A stretch of DNA of 64,000 nucleotides, from NCBI GenBank assembly GCA_035910535.1, contig JAMHXF010000042.1:62001-126000 (forward strand), read 5' to 3'. This document shows, piece by piece, positions 17,317 to 25,438 of this stretch (position 1 is the first letter of the stretch; every line of letters starts with the position of its first letter). The notes beneath the pieces are model-generated. The model was not told the DNA's origin. It made no database searches and was given only the letters and a program-made list of their open reading frames with translations. The stretch is from Archangium_A sp035910535. Lineage in GTDB: Bacteria > Myxococcota > Myxococcia > Myxococcales > Myxococcaceae. The translations under genes were made by a program, and so were the position numbers.

Positions 17317-17712
17317 ATGGAGTGCCCGAGCTGCGGCGTCGAGATGGTCAGTCTTGAAGGTGACGATCAGACGCTTCGCAAGTGCAGTGAGTGCGGTGGA
17401 CTGTGGGTCGACGTGTCTGACCTGAATCGCATGTTGCTGCACCACAACCTTCCCGGCCTTGAAAACATCGGCGGGAAGATCGACCCCGAGGCCATGTGTG
17501 GCCAGTGCTCCGAGTGTCTGGTCGACCTCGTGCGCATTGTCGGGGGCGAGAAATCGAACCCGATGAGCTACGACACCTGCGAATCATGCGGTGGCATCTT
17601 CCTCGAGTCGGAGTTCGCTGAAGTCAGCGACTACGCCGGCGCGAAGAAGGAGATCATCGAGTTCTTCAACCGCTTCGCGGCCAAGGGAAAGAAGAAGACC
17701 GCTCACGGCTGA
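17317..17712 (+). CDS. Double TFIIB-type zinc-ribbon protein
   Basis: 131 residues from the ATG at 17317. AGGAGATGA, an almost perfect Shine-Dalgarno sequence, ends eight bases before it, whereas an in-frame ATG at 17305 lies inside that site and is rejected. Two zinc-ribbon units of the zf-TFIIB type are visible: CPSC...CSECGGLWVD at residues 3-30 and a second with CGQCSEC...CESCGGIFLE at about 55-92, each with the 'CxxCGGxW/F' knuckle. The last 35 residues are helical and basic. Proteins of this kind are small, soluble and of unknown role, sometimes linked to transcription or translation. Its end overlaps the convergent secreted protein gene by 10 bases. Confidence 0.8.
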   Translation: MECPSCGVEMVSLEGDDQTLRKCSECGGLWVDVSDLNRMLLHHNLPGLENIGGKIDPEAMCGQCSECLVDLVRIVGGEKSNPMSYDTCESCGGIFLESEFAEVSDYAGAKKEIIEFFNRFAAKGKKKTAHG

Positions 17713-18548
17713 GAACGCCAGGCTCCCTTGAGGTCTTCGGGGAGCTCGCCGTCGAAGCTGAGCACTTCTCCGCCGCCCTTCTTGCCGGCGTCCTTGCTGA
17801 ACTTCACGCCGTACTTCTTCCCCGAGATCTCGAACACCAGCCGCGACGTCGACACGTCGTACGTGCCGGTGATCGTCTTTTCCTTGTTGCGGGTCGTGTC
17901 GAACGGCTCGAACGAATAGCGGAACGTGCCGTCGAAGTTGAACGACAGGTAGCGATCGGGCGTGCCCTCGAAGCCGGCGTACCAGGTGCCCATCACCAGC
18001 GCGGTGGCCTTGTCGAACTTGAGCTTCGTGGTGAGCCACGGGCCGTTGAGCGGCTTGCCGTCGGTGACGAAGACCACGTCGGTCAGACACACCGACGCGT
18101 CGGGATCTTCGGCCGGGTGGTGATCGAGGATCTCCACGATGAAGCGGCTGCCCAGCATCGGCGGGTTGAGCGTCACCGTCTGCACGCCGCGCACGTCGTC
18201 GAGGTTGATGGTCTGCGACTGCTTTCCGCTACGAATGACGATCTTCCGTACGCGCGCAAAGTCGTTCCACGACTTCGAGTCGAAGTTGTTGCCCGAATTG
18301 ACGCGCAGCTCGTCGACGCGCACCGGCCCGTTGAAGCCGAAGGTGAGCAGCTCGTTGAGCGGGTCTGACGTGGGGCTGCACCACGCCGTCGCGTCGCGGC
18401 CGTCGAGCATGCCGAGCGGCTGGTAGAGCGTCGGCCGCGTGTCTTGCTTGAAGTAGCCGGTGGCCTGCGCGTACCCGATGCCACCAGCGAACGCAGTCGG
18501 TGCAGACAGCGCGAAAACAGAGGCGACGACCCGACTGAAGAGCGGCAT
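17703..18548 (-). CDS. Secreted discoidin-like protein of unknown function
   Basis: 281 residues from the ATG at 18548. A CATAGT hexamer ends exactly 7 bases upstream, fitting a leaderless start; a longer reading from 18572 is possible. Residues 1-22 are a signal peptide ending Ala-Phe-Ala. Residues 35-150 resemble an F5/8-type (discoidin) galactose-binding fold, as in LYQPLGMLDGRDATAWCSP, then FGFNGPVRVDELRV and IVEILDHHP. Residues 165-275 form a second beta-rich domain (GTWYAGFEGTPDRYLSFNFDG). The 'no ribosome site, -10 element at the start' pattern recurs in this window. Carbohydrate binding is inferred from the fold, which itself was recognised by pattern only. Confidence 0.7.
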   Translation of the reverse strand: MPLFSRVVASVFALSAPTAFAGGIGYAQATGYFKQDTRPTLYQPLGMLDGRDATAWCSPTSDPLNELLTFGFNGPVRVDELRVNSGNNFDSKSWNDFARVRKIVIRSGKQSQTINLDDVRGVQTVTLNPPMLGSRFIVEILDHHPAEDPDASVCLTDVVFVTDGKPLNGPWLTTKLKFDKATALVMGTWYAGFEGTPDRYLSFNFDGTFRYSFEPFDTTRNKEKTITGTYDVSTSRLVFEISGKKYGVKFSKDAGKKGGGEVLSFDGELPEDLKGAWRSQP

Positions 18549-18603
18549 GTGGGCAACTATGCCATGGAACATTTCCAATCTTGCGGTGTTCCGCCTGCGT
18601 GGC

Positions 18604-20319
18604 ATGACGCTCCGAATGATGCGCCGAGTTCTCGTTGCCGCCTTCGCGATCGCGTTGCCCGCTTGCCAGATGTGCGGAGGCAGCAGCGCGCCTGACGCCG
18701 GCATCGTCGACGCTGGGCCGCCGGTGTTGAGCGAGAAAGAGCCGAACGACACGGCCGCGCAGGCGCTGGTGCTGGAGCGCACGTCGTTCGTCGAAGCGAA
18801 CCTCGGCGCCGACCCCGCGAAGCCCGACGTCGACTGGTACGCGCTCAAGACCGCGCTGCCGAAGACGGTCGACCTGCAGGTCACTGCACCCAACGGCGCC
18901 GACGTGAGCCTCGAGGTCGTCGACGAGACCGGCGGCGTGCTGGCGAGCGTGAACGCGGGCGGCATCGGCGCGAGTGAGCGGCTGCCCAACCTCGACGTGT
19001 CGTCGAAGACCTTCGTGCGCGTGGTGGCGGTCAAGAAAGGGGTGGGCGGCGCGTACACGCTGACCGCGAAGTTCGCCGATCGAATGCCGGGCTACGAGCT
19101 CGAGCCCAACGAGCGAAAGGTCGACGCCACACCGGTCGCGCTCGGGCAGGCCATCTCGGGGTCGTTCGGGCACGCAGGTGACGTCGACTGGTACCGCTTC
19201 GAGTTGCCCGTCGAAGAAGAGCCGCTGGCGCTCGACGCGGTGGAAGACGCCGGCAGCGATGCGGGCGTCGACGCGGGCGTGAACCCGCTGGCAGAGAAGC
19301 GCCTCGCGCTGCGCATTGACGTGAGCAGCGTGGAAGGCGTCGTGAGCGACGTACAGCTGCTGACTGAAGCCGAAGCGGTGCTCTTCGCGGCCAGGTCGAA
19401 AGAGAACTCGATGCTGTCACTGCGCAACGTCGGCGTGCGCGCGGCAGATCGCGTGATCTACGTGGCGGTGCGCAGCGGCAACAAGAAGGGCAACGCCGAC
19501 GTGTCGTACACCTTGACGGTCGCGCCCGAAGACACCGGCGGCAACACGGAGTTCGAGCCCAACGACGAGCTCAACCGCGCCACCGACCTGCCGCCCAACA
19601 GCTACCGCGACGGCTTCATCAGCCCCAAGGGTGACGTCGATCACTTCCGCCTGGTCACCGATGGCCCGTCGATCGTCACGCTCCAGGTCTCGGGCGTCGA
19701 CAAGGTGGACCTCGTGCTCTCGGTGGTCAAACCCGTCGACGGGAAGCCCGACGAAGTGGTGCTCAAGGCCAACGAAGGTGCGAGCAAAGAGCCCGAGCAG
19801 CTCAACAACGTCGCGTGCGACGGGGTGTGTTTCATTCGCGTGGAGACCGCGGCGAAGAAGGTCGACGGCAAGTGGGTGAAAGAAGACGAGAACGGAGATC
19901 AGGCGTACCGGCTCACGGCCACCGTCGTTCCCGATGACGGCACCGTCGAGCGTGAATCAAACAACTCGGCGGCCACGGCCTCCAGGCTCGAGCTCGGCAA
20001 GCCTGTGCGCGGCACGGTGTTCCCGAAGAAAGACGTCGACTACTTCTCGCTCGATCTCAGCGAGCGCCCGGTGAAGACCGCGCTCGTGGCGACGCTGACC
20101 GGCGTGCTCAAGGTCGACGTCGGCCTGTACCTCCACCGCGTGGAAGAAGACGGCAAGCTGACGCTCGTGCAGACCTCCGACGGCGCAAAGGGAGATCGCC
20201 CCGAGGTGGTGCGCTTCGCCGCCGAGCCCGGCAGGTACGTCTTCGAAGTGCGCGACGCGAAGAACCGCGAGGCCAACTTCCAGGACAGCTACCAGCTCAC
20301 CGTCGACGAGGGCGACTGA
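18604..20319 (+). CDS. Lipoprotein with four PPC (pre-peptidase C-terminal) repeats
   Basis: 571 residues from the ATG at 18604; ATGs at 18616 and 18619 are also possible. The signal peptide ends at a Leu-Pro-Ala-Cys lipobox, followed by a Cys-Gly-Gly-Ser and an Asp-Ala-Gly-rich linker. Four beta-sandwich units follow. Each begins with a Glu-Pro-Asn-Asp/Glu-type motif and contains a Gly-Asp-Val-Asp-(Trp/Tyr/His)-(Tyr/Phe) motif: KPDVDWYAL, GDVDWYRF, GDVDHFRL and KDVDYFSL. This is the PPC/DVUA pattern of secreted peptidases, but no catalytic domain is present. A second Asp-Ala-Gly linker interrupts unit two. It is probably an outer-membrane binding or scaffold protein. The next lipoprotein gene begins one base after its stop. 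Confidence 0.82.
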   Translation: MTLRMMRRVLVAAFAIALPACQMCGGSSAPDAGIVDAGPPVLSEKEPNDTAAQALVLERTSFVEANLGADPAKPDVDWYALKTALPKTVDLQVTAPNGADVSLEVVDETGGVLASVNAGGIGASERLPNLDVSSKTFVRVVAVKKGVGGAYTLTAKFADRMPGYELEPNERKVDATPVALGQAISGSFGHAGDVDWYRFELPVEEEPLALDAVEDAGSDAGVDAGVNPLAEKRLALRIDVSSVEGVVSDVQLLTEAEAVLFAARSKENSMLSLRNVGVRAADRVIYVAVRSGNKKGNADVSYTLTVAPEDTGGNTEFEPNDELNRATDLPPNSYRDGFISPKGDVDHFRLVTDGPSIVTLQVSGVDKVDLVLSVVKPVDGKPDEVVLKANEGASKEPEQLNNVACDGVCFIRVETAAKKVDGKWVKEDENGDQAYRLTATVVPDDGTVERESNNSAATASRLELGKPVRGTVFPKKDVDYFSLDLSERPVKTALVATLTGVLKVDVGLYLHRVEEDGKLTLVQTSDGAKGDRPEVVRFAAEPGRYVFEVRDAKNREANFQDSYQLTVDEGD

Positions 20320-20320
20320 A

Positions 20321-21205
20321 GTGCGCGCCCGCGCGGCGCTGTTGATCGTCTTCTCAGGCTGCGCAACCACTCCAAAGCCGACAGCGCAAGCGCCGATCAC
20401 CCTCACCTTCGCGTGGCCCGCGCAGGCCCGGTTCGCGGTGCGACACGTTCAGACCCACCGCGTCGATGCGCTCAGCGGCACGACCGACGTCACGCGAGGC
20501 GAGCTGCGCTTCACCGAGTCGGTGACCATGTCGGCCATCGACCGTACGCGCCGCATCGAGAGGCACGATCTCACCGTCGAGCCGACCTCGGCCGAGACCT
20601 TTCGGCGCACGGCATTGCTCTCGGAGCTCACCGTGCGCGTCTCTGCCGACGGCGAGCTCCTCGAGATCGAACAGTCCCGCGAAGCCATGGCGCGCGGGCC
20701 GAGCATTCTCAGTGCGCCGAAGACGCTGGCCGAGCGCATGGCGCCGATGCTCGAGGCGGCGCGCGCGAAAGACGTACGAACGCGGTGGCGCGATCTCGTG
20801 GGGCTGTGGAACGGCCGCGTCATCACCGGGCCGCAGAAGCTGAAGTGGGCCGGTGAAGACGCGAACGAGCTGCTCACCGAAGTCAGCATCGACGCCGAGC
20901 GCGACGTGCCGTGTGGTGCGACCAGGTGCGTTCGACTCCACGCCGTCTTTGCAGAAGCTGAAGCGAGCCGCGAAACGACGCGCAGCGAGGCCGAGCAGAG
21001 ACTGCAGGCGGAGCTCACCGGCGCGCTGCATTTGACCCGCGCGGTGACCCAGTACGAGCTCGTGCTCGTCACCGACCCTGCGACGTTGGTGCCGTCGTCA
21101 CTCACGTCGAGCCGCGTCATCAGGTTCATCGGCACGCTCGATGGCGAGCCGGTGAGCCTCGGAGAAGAACGTCACACCGAGCTGACCTGGCAGCGCGAAG
21201 AGTGA
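20321..21205 (+). CDS. Lipoprotein of unknown function
   Basis: 294 residues from a GTG at 20321, one base after the stop of the PPC lipoprotein gene, so the two form a coupled pair. The signal peptide is short and ends at a Phe-Ser-Gly-Cys lipobox. The mature part is an alternating beta and helix sequence with two Cys close together (VPCGATRC) that may form a disulfide. The repeated use of 'T..V..tR.i.rhd.tVe' strands suggests a beta-rich ligand-binding or lipid-carrier fold. I do not recognise a family. With its partner it is likely an outer-membrane-associated pair. Confidence 0.7.
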   Translation: MRARAALLIVFSGCATTPKPTAQAPITLTFAWPAQARFAVRHVQTHRVDALSGTTDVTRGELRFTESVTMSAIDRTRRIERHDLTVEPTSAETFRRTALLSELTVRVSADGELLEIEQSREAMARGPSILSAPKTLAERMAPMLEAARAKDVRTRWRDLVGLWNGRVITGPQKLKWAGEDANELLTEVSIDAERDVPCGATRCVRLHAVFAEAEASRETTRSEAEQRLQAELTGALHLTRAVTQYELVLVTDPATLVPSSLTSSRVIRFIGTLDGEPVSLGEERHTELTWQREE

Positions 21206-21236
21206 AATCGGCGGCGCCGGAGGCTAGAGAAGCCGC

Positions 21237-22154
21237 ATGGACGTTGAAGCGGAGATCGGCAAGCTCAAGAAGGAGCTGAACGCGGTCGTCCTCGCGCACT
21301 ACTACCAGGAGAGTGAGATTCAGGACGTCGCCGACTTCGTGGGCGACTCCCTGGCGCTCGCGCAGCAGGCCGAGAAGACGACGGCAGACGTCATCGTCTT
21401 CTGCGGCGTGCACTTCATGGCGGAGACCGCGAAGATCCTGAACCCGAACAAGCTCGTGCTGCTGCCGGATCTCGACGCGGGGTGTTCGCTGTCAGACCGC
21501 TGCCCGCCCGACAAGTTCAAGGCCTTCAAAGAGAAGTACCCCGATCACTTCGTCGCCACGTACGTGAACTCGTCGGCCGCGGTAAAGGCCATGAGCGACG
21601 TCATCGTCACGTCGTCGAACGCGGTGAAGATCGTCTCGAAGATCCCCAAAGACCGGCCGATCATCTTCGCGCCCGATCAACACCTCGGCCGCTGGGTCAT
21701 GCAGCAGACCGGGCGCGACATGGTGCTGTGGCCGGGCAGCTGCATGGTTCACGAGATCTTCAGCGAGAAGCAGCTCGTGCAGCTCAAGGTGCTGCACCCC
21801 GACGCGAAGGTCATCGCGCACCCCGAGTGCGAGCAAGCGGTGCTGCGCCACGCCGACTTCATCGGCTCGACCAAGCACCTGCTCGAGTTCTCGCAGCGCG
21901 ACGCGGCGACGAAGTTCATCGTGGTGACTGAGGTGGGAATCATTCACCAGATGGAGAAGGCCTCGCCGGGCAAGACCTTCATCCCCGCGCCGCCTGACAA
22001 CGGGTGCGCGTGCAACGAATGCCCGCACATGCGCCTCAACACCATGGAGAAGCTGTACCGGTGCATGAAGAACAAGACGCCGCGCCTCGAGCTCCCGCCG
22101 GGGCTGGGTGAAGCAGCGTTCAAACCTTTGAAGCTGATGCTGGAGTGGAGCTGA
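21237..22154 (+). CDS. nadA: Quinolinate synthase A
   Basis: 305 residues, the typical length of the short NadA form. It condenses iminoaspartate with dihydroxyacetone phosphate to quinolinate in NAD synthesis, using an oxygen-sensitive [4Fe-4S] cluster. The N-terminal LAHYYQESEIQDVADFVGDS block is diagnostic. Cluster ligands are Cys83 (DLDAGCSLSDRC), Cys169 (WPGSCMVHE) and one Cys in the CACNECPHM block (259-262). No nadB or nadC is visible nearby. Two further genes follow at 3-base and overlapping spacing, so nadA heads a three-gene unit. No ribosome site is seen; a TAGAGA hexamer lies six bases before the ATG. Confidence 0.96.
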   Translation: MDVEAEIGKLKKELNAVVLAHYYQESEIQDVADFVGDSLALAQQAEKTTADVIVFCGVHFMAETAKILNPNKLVLLPDLDAGCSLSDRCPPDKFKAFKEKYPDHFVATYVNSSAAVKAMSDVIVTSSNAVKIVSKIPKDRPIIFAPDQHLGRWVMQQTGRDMVLWPGSCMVHEIFSEKQLVQLKVLHPDAKVIAHPECEQAVLRHADFIGSTKHLLEFSQRDAATKFIVVTEVGIIHQMEKASPGKTFIPAPPDNGCACNECPHMRLNTMEKLYRCMKNKTPRLELPPGLGEAAFKPLKLMLEWS

Positions 22155-22157
22155 CAA

Positions 22158-22685
22158 GTGACGTTTCGTTTCTATGCGGTACCTGCGTGGGCGTTGGTCG
22201 ACTCCAAAGACAAGAAGCAGGAAGCCTTCGAAGAGCTCGCGCCGACCGCGCTCGATGAAGCGGTGATTCCAGCGGCGTTGGCCCGCATCGAGTACCGCGG
22301 CTTCAAGGCCTGGGAGCGCGCCGCCGAGCTGGCCGCGCAGAGCAACCCGGCCGTCTACGCACGATCTCCGAACGATCTCCCCGCCCTGCTTCGCACCGCT
22401 GATCAGCTGGTGACGATGGCGCGCGTCGACGCCGGTGAACGTGCGCAGCTGTGGCGCTGCAAATGCGGCACCCGCTACGCCGTGCCGGTGGCGTTGGTGC
22501 GCCCGGTGTCGCTGCGGTGTGAGCGCTGTGGCAACACCGTTGAGCTCGACCCGGCGCACGCCGAAGGCGAAGAGAACATCACCGACCCGGTGAAGGCCTC
22601 CGTCAACGCGGCACGGCACTCGTTGTCGGCCTTCTTCCGCGAGGCGATGGCGCGCGGTTGGCCTGTGCTGGTCGCGAAGCGCTGA
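22158..22685 (+). CDS. Zinc-ribbon protein of unknown function
   Basis: 175 residues from a GTG three bases after nadA. The centre holds a four-Cys zinc ribbon, CKCGTRYAVPV...LRCERCGNTVEL, at about residues 98-125. The N-terminal 90 residues are helical (AFEELAPTALDEAVIPAAL) and the C-terminus is amphipathic. There is no signal or membrane segment. It is encoded between nadA and a methyltransferase that also carries a zinc ribbon, and its stop overlaps that gene's ATG (TGATG). A function in common with the methyltransferase is possible, but I do not recognise the family. Confidence 0.7.
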   Translation: MTFRFYAVPAWALVDSKDKKQEAFEELAPTALDEAVIPAALARIEYRGFKAWERAAELAAQSNPAVYARSPNDLPALLRTADQLVTMARVDAGERAQLWRCKCGTRYAVPVALVRPVSLRCERCGNTVELDPAHAEGEENITDPVKASVNAARHSLSAFFREAMARGWPVLVAKR

Positions 22686-23479
22686 TGCGGCGGCAGACGC
22701 TCGATCTGCTGCGGTGCCCGAAGTGTCACGCCGGCAGCCTGGTGCCCGACGCGCCAGTCGCAGAGCGGGTGCTCGCGTTCGGCCCGGTGCGCTGCATCGG
22801 CTGCGGCTCATTGTTTCCCGTTCACGACGGCCTCATCGACTTCGTGGGAGATCGAAAGAAGTCGACGGCGCTGCAGCAGGCCATGGAGCACCCGTGGGTC
22901 GCGAGATCGTGGGAGCGCTACGTGCGCCCGGCCGTCGACACGGTGTTGACGCGCGGCCGGCTCGATCACGACAGCGAGTACACCGTGCTGCGCAACCTCA
23001 TCGACGCGTCGCCGGGGCCCATCCTCGATCTTGGCTGCGGTGCGGGCCTGGTGTTGCGGCGGCTCTCTCGCGACTTTCGTACGGTGCCCGTCGTCGGCAT
23101 GGACGTGTCGCGACCGATGCTCGAAGAGGCCATGGCGCAGCTCCGTGAACACGCCGAGGCCGCCGACTTCGTGCGCGCGCAGGCCCCCGAGCTGCCCTTC
23201 AACGACGCGTCGCTCGGCGCGGTGGTGGCCGTGGGCTTCGTTCACTTCCTTGCTGATCTCGGCGCGCTGCTGAACGAGGTGGCGCGCGTGCTCAAGCCGC
23301 GCGGGCGCTTCGTGGCGACGACGTACGAAGCGGGCGCCGCGAAGAAGCTCCACGAAGGCGCAGGCCTGCACCCACGCAGCGAAGAGCAACTGCGTGACGC
23401 CGCAGCGCGCGCGGGGCTCGTGGCCTTCGAGCGCGTGCGGGTCGCTCCGTTTCTGTTGTGGAAAGCCGAGCGCCCGTAG
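22685..23479 (+). CDS. Class I SAM-dependent methyltransferase with N-terminal zinc ribbon
   Basis: 264 residues from the ATG at 22685, overlapping the previous stop codon. Residues 8-45 are a Trm112-like zinc ribbon (LLRCPKCHAGSL...RCIGCGSLFPVHDGLIDF). The methyltransferase domain follows: motif I ILDLGCGAGLVLRRL, the acidic loop VVGMDVSRPMLEEA, then a UbiE/COQ5-like AVVAVGFVHFLADLGALLNEVARVLKPRGRFV. This combination occurs in a large family of small-molecule or quinone methyltransferases whose substrates are mostly unknown. Its place downstream of nadA and a second zinc-ribbon gene does not identify the substrate. Confidence 0.82.
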   Translation: MRRQTLDLLRCPKCHAGSLVPDAPVAERVLAFGPVRCIGCGSLFPVHDGLIDFVGDRKKSTALQQAMEHPWVARSWERYVRPAVDTVLTRGRLDHDSEYTVLRNLIDASPGPILDLGCGAGLVLRRLSRDFRTVPVVGMDVSRPMLEEAMAQLREHAEAADFVRAQAPELPFNDASLGAVVAVGFVHFLADLGALLNEVARVLKPRGRFVATTYEAGAAKKLHEGAGLHPRSEEQLRDAAARAGLVAFERVRVAPFLLWKAERP

Positions 23480-23485
23480 GCCTAC

Positions 23486-23761
23486 TCAGATGAAGACGCC
23501 GCCGCGCGCGTCGACCTGCGCCGTGTCGGGCAAGCGGGTCGACTCTTTGCTGCCCTTCACCGGCTCGAAGACCACTGACTTCACGTGGTTTCCGCAGTTC
23601 TTGCACTTGCACTGGCCGCGCGGGCACGTGCAGTCGCCCTTGCTCTTGCACGAGCAGGTGGCCTTCGGCGCGCTCCCGAAGAACGTCTTCTCGACAGTCG
23701 CTGCGCCCGCCGTGGTGGCGAGGAACAGGGCGCCGAGCGCGAAGGTCTTCAAGGTCTGCAT
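23486..23761 (-). CDS. Secreted Cys-rich, metallothionein-like miniprotein
   Basis: 91 residues from the ATG at 23761. Residues 1-20 are a clean signal peptide ending Thr-Ala-Gly-Ala-Ala. At 36-57 comes a dense cluster, CSCKSKGDCTCPRGQCKC, followed by KNCGNH. The seven Cys are arranged C-x-C, C-x-C, C-x-C and x-x-C, with a nearby His. This spacing is that of metallothioneins and other soft-metal binders. The C-terminal 30 residues carry no Cys. It would act in the periplasm or outside the cell, where few metallothioneins are known. The gene is convergent with the methyltransferase gene. Confidence 0.78.
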   Translation of the reverse strand: MQTLKTFALGALFLATTAGAATVEKTFFGSAPKATCSCKSKGDCTCPRGQCKCKNCGNHVKSVVFEPVKGSKESTRLPDTAQVDARGGVFI

Positions 23762-23830
23762 AGGTCGCGCGCGTAGCCCAGAATGACGGCCCTTGCCAAG
23801 GTGCGAGCTTGAGATCATGGTCCGCGCCCC

Positions 23831-25417
23831 GTGCGTCGCCCGTCAGTGGAGCAGCTCGTCTGGTTCGCCGCGCTCGTGTGTGGCGTCGCGCCGCTGTGGG
23901 TGACGCAGGCGCTGCCGTTGGTCGATCTGCCGCAGCACCTGCACTTGATCTCCGTGCTGCACCGCCTCGACGACGCGTCGACGCTGTACCCGGAGATCTT
24001 CGCGCGCCGCCCGGAGCTCACGCCGTACCTCGGCTACTACTACGCGGTCAGTGCATTGAACTGGCTGCTGCCGCTGGAGCTCGCCAACCGCGTGTTCCTC
24101 TCGGCGTACATCGCGGGGCTGCCGCTCTCGCTCGCGTTTCTGCTGCGCAGCCTCAAGCGCCCGACCTGGCCCGCGTTGCTCGCCCTGCCCTTCGCGTACG
24201 GCGATTCGTTCGCGTGGGGCTTCATCAACTACTGCGCGTCGTTGCCGCTCGCGATCATCACCAGTGGGCTCTTCGTGCGCGCCATCGAAGATCAGCCGCG
24301 CCGTCGTTGGTGGGCCGGCTGGCTGGCCGCGAGCCTGGTGGCGGTGCTGCTCTTTCACGTGCAGTCGTTCGCGTGGCTGGGCGTGGCGTTGCCGTTTCTG
24401 CTGATGACCACTCCGGCGCCTGAAGGAAAGACGTGGCGGGCGCGCGTGCCGGCGTTGCTCGGCGTGGTGCCCGGCGTGCTGATGTTCGTGTTGTGGATTG
24501 GCCTGCGCATCGGCCAGCCGCAGGAAATCGCGCCCGGCCAGCCGTGGAGATCGTGGGGCCCGATGCTCTCGAAAGAGAACCTCGCGTGGAAGACGTTCGG
24601 CCAGAACGTGGGCGAGTTCGTCACGTGGAACGGGCTCGAGACGACGTTCCCGATTCTCGGCGGCATGACGCACGACGGGAGCGACCAACGCGCCGTTCGC
24701 CTCGTGTTCCTGATCGCGCTCGTCGCGCTGGGCATCAGCCTCACTCGCGCGCTCTCGAAAGACAAACAACGGCAGGAAGAAGGCGCCGTCGCACGCTGGA
24801 GAATCGTCGGGCTCGCGGCGTTGGCGGCGCTGCTCTACCTCGCGCTGCCCTTCGATATTCGCGGGTACATGTACTACCTGAACACGCGCTACTCGCACCT
24901 GCTGGCGGCGCTGCTGGTGGTCTCCGTGCCCGTGTTGCCGGAGCGCTGGAGCCGCCGCTTCACCTTCGTCGCCGCGGCCGCTGCGTTGGTGTTGATGCTG
25001 CCGCTGGCCTCGGCGTTCAGCGCGTTCGGAGCAGAGTCGAAGGCGATCACCGAGCTCGCGCAGTTCGCGGGCCCGAAGCCCCGCGTGATGGGCCTCATCT
25101 ACGCCACACAGTCACGCGCGATGACGCACCCGCTGTACCTGCACGCGGCCTGCGTCGTGGCGCGTGAGCGAGGCGGGCTCACCAACTTCTCGTTCGCGCT
25201 GACGCCCCACAGCCCGCTCATGTACCGCGCCGCGCCGCCTCCGACTTTTCCGAGCGAGTGGCGGCCGGATCAGATGCGCTGGGAAGAGAATGGCCGCGCG
25301 TATGATCACTTCGTGGTGCGCGGCGTGCGCCCCGAGCAGATCTTCGGAGCGCGCTTGCAGAGCGAGCTCTACGTCGCGGGGCAAGCCGGCGACTTCTTCC
25401 TCGTGCGCAAGCGCTGA
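23831..25417 (+). CDS. Polytopic membrane protein, GT-C-like
   Basis: 528 residues from a GTG at 23831, with about ten to twelve hydrophobic helices spread over residues 8-430 and a soluble C-terminal domain of about 100 residues. After the first helix there is an acidic loop (LVDLPQHLHLI), and aromatic-rich loops such as YLGYYYAVSALNWLLP. That is the layout of GT-C glycosyltransferases and related lipid-linked sugar transferases. The canonical Asp-Asp or Asp-x-Asp catalytic pair is not obvious; Asp-Leu-Pro-Gln-His in the first loop is the best candidate. The function is inferred from topology only. Confidence 0.65.
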   Translation: MRRPSVEQLVWFAALVCGVAPLWVTQALPLVDLPQHLHLISVLHRLDDASTLYPEIFARRPELTPYLGYYYAVSALNWLLPLELANRVFLSAYIAGLPLSLAFLLRSLKRPTWPALLALPFAYGDSFAWGFINYCASLPLAIITSGLFVRAIEDQPRRRWWAGWLAASLVAVLLFHVQSFAWLGVALPFLLMTTPAPEGKTWRARVPALLGVVPGVLMFVLWIGLRIGQPQEIAPGQPWRSWGPMLSKENLAWKTFGQNVGEFVTWNGLETTFPILGGMTHDGSDQRAVRLVFLIALVALGISLTRALSKDKQRQEEGAVARWRIVGLAALAALLYLALPFDIRGYMYYLNTRYSHLLAALLVVSVPVLPERWSRRFTFVAAAAALVLMLPLASAFSAFGAESKAITELAQFAGPKPRVMGLIYATQSRAMTHPLYLHAACVVARERGGLTNFSFALTPHSPLMYRAAPPPTFPSEWRPDQMRWEENGRAYDHFVVRGVRPEQIFGARLQSELYVAGQAGDFFLVRKR

Positions 25418-25438
25418 CCGTCGGGCACAGTCCGCCGC

